Positions 57,354 through 64,000 of a stretch of 64,000 nucleotides of DNA are shown here, in pieces. Position 1 is the first letter of the stretch. Each line of letters begins with the position of its first letter. The notes beneath the pieces were generated by a model, which worked only from the letters and a program-made list of their open reading frames with translations, did no database searches and was not told the origin of the DNA. The stretch comes from Prototheca cutis (lineage: Eukaryota > Chlorophyta > Trebouxiophyceae > Chlorellales > Chlorellaceae), in the NCBI GenBank assembly GCA_002897115.2, contig BCIH01000010.1:192179-256178 (forward strand), in the 5' to 3' direction. Position numbers and translations under genes: made by a program.

Positions 57354-58286
57354 CGCCGGTCTTCAACCAAGCAGCATGCCCAGCCTACCTTCATGGCGGC
57401 GGCAATGAGTTCGGGGGTGCCCACCACGACGTGCGCCGCCCGCAGGTAGCGCTCGTTCCGTGCGGCTTCGACCTCATCAGGGAGCAGGAGACCCCGGACC
57501 TTGATCCCGCGAGGGCCCGTGTAGTTGAACATGTTGCTGGTCGAGCCAGGGACGTGGCCGGCGTTGAGGGAGCCGCCCAGAAGCTGGTAGATCAGCATGG
57601 TAATCTGCACACCCAAGTCCCTTGTCGGCACCACAATAACCGCCTGCGGACCCTGCACGGATTGATTGTTTGGGGCATATGGAGGTAGGCGCCTGGTGAA
57701 ATGGGCTGTCTTATTGAATCTGGATGGTCTCCAGGTGCGTACTGCCACGTCCTGGCCACGCAATCATCTCAGCAGCCCGTACGTCGAGCTCGTCGGGGTA
57801 CACCACTGGGGGCACGTCCAGACGTGCGAGCATTGGTAACACAAACGCCAGAGTCTTGCCCGACCCGGTCTGTGCGGTGATGCAGGCGTCCTCTGCCCGA
57901 AGGCCTGCAGGCAGTGCCGCGGCCTGCGTTGAGGTCGGCAGGGGAAAGCCCAGCTGTGTGGCGCGGTCGGCCAGCCAGGGAGGCAGGCCCAGTGCCTCCC
58001 AGCCGCCGGCCGGCGCGGCGCCTGTGAGGGCCGAGATGACGTCACGCAGCGCGCCTGCCGCCGCATAGTCCTCGGCCGCCACGGCCGCATGGAGCAGCGA
58101 CTGCAGGAGGTTGAGGTCACCCTCCCTTGGGCCAGGGGAGGCAGCTGCTGCGCGCCTTGGAGCGCACCTGTGCTGCTGACTGTTCAAGCGACAAGACCAA
58201 GGTCTCGGCAAGGCGAGCACAGGGCGCTGCGGGAGAGGGACACTGGTGGCCGGTGCCACCGCGGCCTGAAAGGGTCTGGCCCGCAT
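55847..58286 (-). CDS. DEAD-box RNA helicase, probably plastid-targeted (RH58-like)
   Basis: Five exons: 57783-58286, 57389-57652, 57101-57172, 56630-56961 and 55847-56477; 600 residues. The first 50 or so are a basic transit-like region, then a short UVR-like helical hairpin (LLHAAVAAEDYAAAGALRD). Helicase motifs in order: Q-like PTSTQAAALPAGL, I AQTGSGKT, Ia PTRDLGVQ, Ib GTPELI, II VDEAD, III GAT, V ARGLDLP, VI HAAGRLGR. Motif VI lacks the first Arg of HRxGR. The order and loose second domain recall the Arabidopsis plastid RH58; orthology is inferred. The fourth intron keeps frame only with a GC donor (GCCAG|GCAAGG). Intron 2 contains an 88-base homopolymer. Confidence 0.88.
57265..57352 (+). 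repeat. 88-base poly-C tract in a helicase intron
   Basis: This is an uninterrupted C run on the plus strand, so poly-G on the gene's sense strand. It sits about 36 bases inside the 5' splice site of intron 2 of the DEAD-box gene. Confidence 0.9.
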
Positions 58287-58745
58287 GGTCGGGAGGTGTC
58301 CCCTCTCTATTGCATGAATTGTGAATATATCAAATGTCACGATGATAATGATCGTGCATGAGAATATCGCAATACAGTGATTGTTCATCAGTTGTGCGTG
58401 AGAACCGTCCGTCCAAAATGTGATCATGCGGTCCGACAGGCGCGCACCCGGCTCAAACCCCAAACAGGAGCCCTGGGCCGACGAGATCTTCGATGTCGGC
58501 ACTGAGATCTCAGCAAACCAGTTGCAGCAACCGGGTCATTGGAAACTTGCCTGTGCATCGCACGCATCCCGAATTCGTTCAGCTACTCGCCTGGGGGCCG
58601 GACCGGGCCAGCAGGGAGCGAGCCCTGCGCACTGTCGGGGAGCACCGTGGGGGCCGGGCCGATCACTGGCTGGCGGGCGTGCGACTGGCGCAACAGCCAT
58701 GCCAGTTCGCATTGAGTGATCTGGCATGTTATGAAGGGTTTGAAC
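58287..58745. promoter_or_regulatory. Probable bidirectional promoter, helicase and VPS41
   Basis: About 460 bp between divergent starts. AT-rich patch at 58310-58400. No defined element is identified. Confidence 0.45.
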
Positions 58746-61700
58746 ATGGATGACGCGGCGGAGGGCGAGGAGATCGTCACGGCGCTGGGCATCGACGAGA
58801 CGGACGAGCCCCGGCTCAAATACTCTGCGCTCCCCCATGACACGCCGTTCCCCGGCGTGCCCCTGCGCCTCGCAGTCTCCGACAAGGTCCTGGCCCTGGG
58901 CACGAGCACCGGCGCGGTGCTCATCCTGGACTACAACGGGAACCAGGTTAGAGAGTGTCTGGGGGCGGCGGGGCGACATGGAGGCATGGGCCCTCAGGGC
59001 CACCGGTTGTAGGGCAGCAGCGGTGGTGATGCACAGATCGTCACGATCTTCGCCCACCCACATGCGCATGTGACCCTACCCGCCAAACATCCAGGTGCAC
59101 GCCTTCAAGGAGCACCATGCCGCAGTGACGGAGCTGTCGTTCGATCAAACTGCAGAGTACCTGGGTTCCAGCTCGGAGGACGGCACCGTTGTGGTGAGCA
59201 CACAATTGTATGTGGGGACTGGAGTGTTGACAATGCATGCGTGCATGCGTACGGGGATGGGGGGACAACGGGGGTAGCTTCACGGGCGCCTGCAGAGGCG
59301 GCACAGGTGCTCCCCGCTCGGACTGGCTGATGATCGTGACAAGGCTGCAGGCCACCCCTAAATACGTATTGCTCTATCCATCAACCTCCCCCCTTTCCCT
59401 CGAAATCCTCGCATAAAAGATCCATGGATTGTACACCGGCGAGGTCCGTCGCCACAAGTGCGCCGGCCCCGTCAGCGTGAGTGCCTTGGTTTGAGGAGTG
59501 TGCTGGGTGATGTGTGACAGCAAACAGTCCGGCGATGTCCCCGTGCAATGCGCGTACCGGGCCGCCTACAGTGTATAGTAGTTTTCCCTTTGCCCTGCCG
59601 ATGCCTGGACCCTGACTTCCGGCACCCTGCAGACCGTGACGCTCGACCCTCGATACGCCAGCCGCAAGACTCGGGACTTTGTCTACGGCACGGCCGCCGG
59701 GCAGCTCAACCTCGTCTCAAGGGTTGGCATGTTGCGTGGGAGTGATTGGTTGGTTGCATAGAGTTGGCGGAAGGGGGTGTACTTTTCCCCCAGAGACCGA
59801 CCTGATGGTGCAGGGCAAACAAGGCCAGGGGAGCTGTTGTTGTGCTCCAGGCTCTACTGCAAGGTGGCCAGGTCCGGTCGCATGGACTTGGCGAGCCACA
59901 CAACAGATCACACCCAACCCTGCCTAGCACAGGGCTGGCTGGGCGTGGGAGAGACGGTGTTGTACCGGGGGCAGGGACGAATCCTGCGGGCCCGGGCGTC
60001 GGGCACGCTGCTGGCCTGGGTCTCAGAATCTGGGCTGCGCGTGTACGACACCGCCACGCACACTCGGCTGGTGCGTCTGCCGGCGCCCCGGGGTCTGCGG
60101 CCCGACTCACCGGCAAGCCTCTTCTGGCTCGGCTCACGCGAGCTCTACGTCGGCTGGGGTTCCGACATCCTGGTATGTGTTTGCTGGGGGGGTGTGGGGG
60201 GGGGGGGGTATTTATGGATGGTTGAGGAGAGAAATAGTTAGGGGTGCGCTGGCCGGGCACACCCACTGTCGTCGTCATCATCATCATCACGACCACTACA
60301 ACCAGCATCAAGACTACGCTGCTGCTGCTGCTCCATTGTCATGCAGGTGCTGCGGGTGTCGCAGCCGCCGCCCGTGCCTAAGGCTGGAGCGGCCGCGTAC
60401 AGCATCCCCCCGCCGCGGATGGAGACGGTGGCCTCGTTCACGGTGCCCTTTGAGGTCATTGCCGTGGCGCCCTTTGGTGTCGAACTCGCGGTGCTGGGCT
60501 CCGCCATCCGGGAGACTGAAGAGGATGGTGCCGGAGACGACGATGCCGACCAGCGGCAGGCAGGAGGGATAACAGCGGCCACTGCCACCCTGGGCGAGCA
60601 GAGCCTCCAACAGGGTCGCTCGGGGTCGGGCGATGCTGCGACGGCAAGAAGCTCCAGTCCACGCCGACGTGAAAACGGCGGCATCCAGATCGACATGCAG
60701 GCACACCCCGGTGTCGATCGAGCTGGGTCAGTTGCTGGCAGCACCACAGTACACGAGGAGGAGGAGGGTCCGGTCGGCATTTCGGCTAATGACCGGGCAA
60801 TGGTAGGAGATAGTGCTGCTGTCTCCGACACTGCTGCTGCTGCTGATGCGCGTCCAACTCCAGTGGACACAGGAGCTGTGCCTGCGTCCTCTGACGAGCA
60901 TCAAGGGGTTTCTTCTTCCCCAACAACGGCGCCGGCGGCTCCCGAACAAGGCACTGTTCTGGCAGAGGAAGCCACTCCTCCGCAGCCCAAGCCCGCGCCG
61001 TCGTCTCAGGATCACAGCAGCAACAGCAGGGTTGATCAACCTTCTGTCGTTCAGACCGCCACACCATCGGCTGGCAACGGAGGGCAAGCCTCATTGCCAC
61101 CACGTACTGCCCCAGCCAGCCCAGCTGCACGCAGTCCACCAGCGGAGTCAGCAGCGGCGCACCGACAGAAGGAGGACAACCGCCATCCCGACCACAGCAA
61201 TCAGCAGCCATACCTGCACATTCTGGATCGCCGGGGACGAATTCTGTCCAGCGACCCTCTGGCCTCCGACCCCGAGGTCACGCTGGCTGTGTTCTACACG
61301 GAGAGCGCGCGTGCTGCCAGCCGCCGTGTCATCGACCCCGTGCTTGCGAGGCTCAGAACATCGTCTTCCTCCTCCTCGCTCCCCGAGGTCGCCGTGGACG
61401 GTGGCGAGGCTTCACGAACGGCGGCGGGTGGGGTGACTGGGCTGGCAGCAGAGGACAGCACTGCCGCCATTGCAGGAGTGCCGGACATCACTGCGGTGCA
61501 CGCCGGCGCCACAACCCAGCTCCATACCTCTGCGACACGTGGAGCCGTTGCGACGACCCCGGCTGACGGCCCTTCCTCGACGCCTCCAGAATTGCCCGTT
61601 ACTCCTACCCCGTCGCGCGGCGTGCGGGTGCATGTCACCCGGACAGCCCCGGACGCGGCGTTGACGCAGCCGTACAAGTGGTGGCGGGACGGCGATGAAC

Positions 61701-63893
61701 CTCTGTACTTTTTCACTTCTGCCCGGGGGGTATTGGTGGGCCGGCCGCGTGATGGCAACGACCGCATCGAGTGGCTGAGTGCGCGTGGTCGGGCACTGGA
61801 CGCCCTCGCCGTGGCGCGGACCNATGCGACCGTGAAAGCAGCAGTGCGCGAGGCCGCGGGGGAGCGGTACCTCCAGAGCCTGGCGGATGCAGGGGACTGG
61901 GCAGGCGCAGCTGCTGTAGCAGGCGCAATCCTGGATGCCCGACCGGTGGCTTGGGAGCGTTGGGTCCACGCATTTGCGGGCGCAGCACATCTCCGGGACC
62001 TCGCGCCACACCTGCCGACCGATAAACCTCGTCTACGACCCCGAACCTACGACATGGTCCTCCACGCACTCTTGATCGATCCCAAAGGTCTGGGGTTTTT
62101 TTGATTGGCTGGCAGGAATTTTTCGCGGGGGGGATTTTTTCATGGACCACACAGCAAATATCCCAATTTCTCAATCAGCCAGCCAACAATATTCCAACCA
62201 CCCACAAACTCAATGCTCAGATCATGCTTTATTGCTGGATCTGATCAGGCGATGGCCGCCGACGGCGTATTCGTCCGGCGAACTCCAAGCGGCAGTGTTG
62301 GCCCGGCTGGCAGCGCCGCGGCCCGGCACCGTGCCCCCGCCCACACAGCTCATGCACGTCGCTGCCGAGTTGTACACGACGCGGGGCCAGCACGCACCTG
62401 CGCTGGCCCTGCGCCTTGCGCTCCAGGACCCGGGAGCCTTTGAATACGTCGAGCGCCATGGGCTGCTTGGGGCCGCCCTCGAGCACATTGCCGGTGAGTT
62501 TTGTTAACTTTTGGAAAGTTTTTTTTCCCGGTATTTCCATGGTCCACCAAACAAAACCCTGGTGCAGCGACCAGGCAGTAATTACAGCGAACAATAATAG
62601 AAACAAATTTTAAATACCATCCAGATTTCTTTTGGCTGGATGCGGCGCGGGCGACGGCGCTGTGCGTGGCGCGGCCGGCAGACCTGCCGCCCGCGGCGGT
62701 GGTGGGACAGCTGTCCTTTGCCGCCGAAAGTGCAGGGGACGCGGCAACGCGCGAGGCATGGCGCCGCGCGACGCACGGCTACCTGCAGGCCCTGCACGCC
62801 GCGGAACCGTCACTTGCTTCTCCCTTTGCGGGGCTCCAGGTCGATCTCGCAGCGGAGTTTTCTCCCGAGCGCCTGGGCGCCTTCCTCCGCGCGTCGAGTT
62901 CCTACCCGCTGGAGCACGCGCTGCGCACCTGCGAGCGCGCGGGGCTGGTGGAGCAGCAAGTCTATGTCCTGGCACGAATGGGCGCCGCGGGCCAGGCCCT
63001 CAAGCTCATCGTCCAACGCCTCCGAGACATGCCCAGGGTCAGGAGTTGTANGGGTGGTTGGCTGGGGTTGGACGATGAGTGCAAGCACTTGCGTATGGTG
63101 TCGAGCGCCAACATGGTCCCCTCCCCCNTTCAAAAAATGATCGACACAGGCGGTTGAGTTTGTGCAGCAGCAGCAGGACGAGGAGTTGTGGGTGGAACTG
63201 GTGGGGCTGGCGGTGCGTGACCCAGAGCTGACGGGTCTGCTGCTGGACCATGCCGGGGGCGCACTGGACCCGCTGTCCATCGTCTCGCGACTGCCTGAGG
63301 GTCTGCGCGTGCCCAGGCTGCGCCAGCGCCTCACGCGGGCCATCGCCGGCTCGCGTGGCGCGGCCTCGCTCCAGGCCGGCTGTGCCGCGGTGCTGAGGTC
63401 TGACGTCGCGGCGCTGGCCGCCAGGCTGCAGGCCGCGCTGGCAGGGGCGCTGCCCCAGGCCTTCCTCCGCCTCCATAATGGTCGGGCCTGGGAACGTGTG
63501 GAGCGTGGCGGGAAACTGCCGGGACGAAGCGGCCCTGGATTTGGTGGCAGTGCTGGGGCGATGACAGCGACGGCATCGTCAACGACGGCGGCAGCCCATG
63601 GAGCCACGCAGCACCATGCCGGCACGACGACTTTGTGCCTGCCGCCCTCAGCTGCCGCTCGCCGGATTCGAGCCCCAGCAGGCGATGGCCACCCAGCCAC
63701 AGCAGTCGAAGTCCCTGGAACATGGATTGGCGTCGTGCATGATGCCGAAGACGGAGGGTGGGAACAAGGCCCCGATGGCGGGACTGGCGCTGTGCATCAA
63801 GAGGCCGCAGTGCCCCCGCCGCCGCCGAGCAAGTTGTCACCCATCCGGGGCGCCCGGCGACGTGCCGCCAGCCTGCCCATCGGTGCTGCATGA
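58746..63893 (+). CDS. VPS41: HOPS complex subunit VPS41
   Basis: Nine exons with consistent phases: 58746-58946, 59095-59193, 59420-59476, 59633-59722, 59933-60172, 60347-62087, 62221-62493, 62625-63037 and 63150-63893; about 1285 residues. The N-terminal beta-propeller has EPRLKYSAL, LALGTSTGAVLILDYNGNQV, LSFDQTAEYLGSSSEDGTV and GWGSDIL. QPYLHILDRRGRIL and LIRRWPPTAYSS match VPS41 landmarks, followed by a clathrin-repeat helical region. VPS41 links HOPS to late endosome and vacuole membranes for fusion. A Ser/Ala/Gln/Glu-rich insert of about 240 residues (60520-61200) makes it much longer than usual. The final frame to 63893 is low-complexity and shows no RING-like zinc ends, so the true 3' exons may lie beyond the window. 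Alternative start at 58716. Ns at 61823, 63051 and 63127. Confidence 0.88.
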
Positions 63894-64000
63894 TACTTGG
63901 GGCACGCTACTTGCTGTCAACCTAGTTCCAAACCTGCATTGTCTCCAGTGCAGGCTCTGCCCCCCGCCTGCATGACAACCAGACGCACTGGGTTTCCCTT

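Overview
The window looks like nuclear DNA of a GC-rich, intron-dense green alga. Three kinds of gene point that way: a nuclear-encoded plastid-type ribosomal protein S16, the plastid-division protein ARC6, and several secreted proteins with long Pro-rich (Chlorophyte wall-type) linkers. A Chlorella-like (trebouxiophyte) source is my inference. Nearly every gene is split by short GT-AG introns, and I rebuilt most exon chains by hand from frame and phase. Scattered N bases mark low-quality positions, mostly in C-rich or Pro-coding repeats.

Layout. 1-15.4 kb: a secreted protein with NxGxx pentapeptide repeats and tandem beta-modules (+); two tandem secreted two-domain paralogues (-); and a full-length Ty3/gypsy chromovirus with LTRs (-). 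A 95-bp sequence at the window start recurs inverted at 15.3 kb. 16-20.7 kb: a 1035-residue membrane protein with an ephrin-receptor-type Cys-rich region (-), divergent from a small Lys-tailed protein (+). 21.2-26.6 kb: a 19-exon secreted serine protease (+). 27-30.5 kb: plastid-type RPS16 (+) and a Gfo/Idh/MocA oxidoreductase (+). 31-32.5 kb: a second NxGxx-repeat secreted protein (-). 33.2-40.8 kb: ELP4 (+), a Spinster-like MFS transporter (+) and an RluA/RluD-type pseudouridine synthase (+). 41-49 kb: an unrecognised putative nuclear protein (-), ARC6 (+), organellar GatC (-) and a small hydrophobic/acidic protein (-). 49.4-52.8 kb: a Pro-rich, EGF-like, single-pass membrane protein (-). 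53.2-58.3 kb: TFIIH subunit SSL1/p44 (-) and a plastid-type DEAD-box helicase (-). 58.7-64 kb: VPS41 of the HOPS complex (+), possibly running past the window end.

Themes. Housekeeping genes (TFIIH, Elongator, HOPS, organellar translation and division) alternate with lineage-specific surface or secreted genes. Seven loci encode secreted or surface proteins, most with Pro-rich linkers. The least familiar material is a pair of distant genes that share a four-Cys module leading into NxGxx pentapeptide repeats. Also notable are very long homopolymer C tracts inside introns, and two introns that only keep frame if a GC-AG splice is used.
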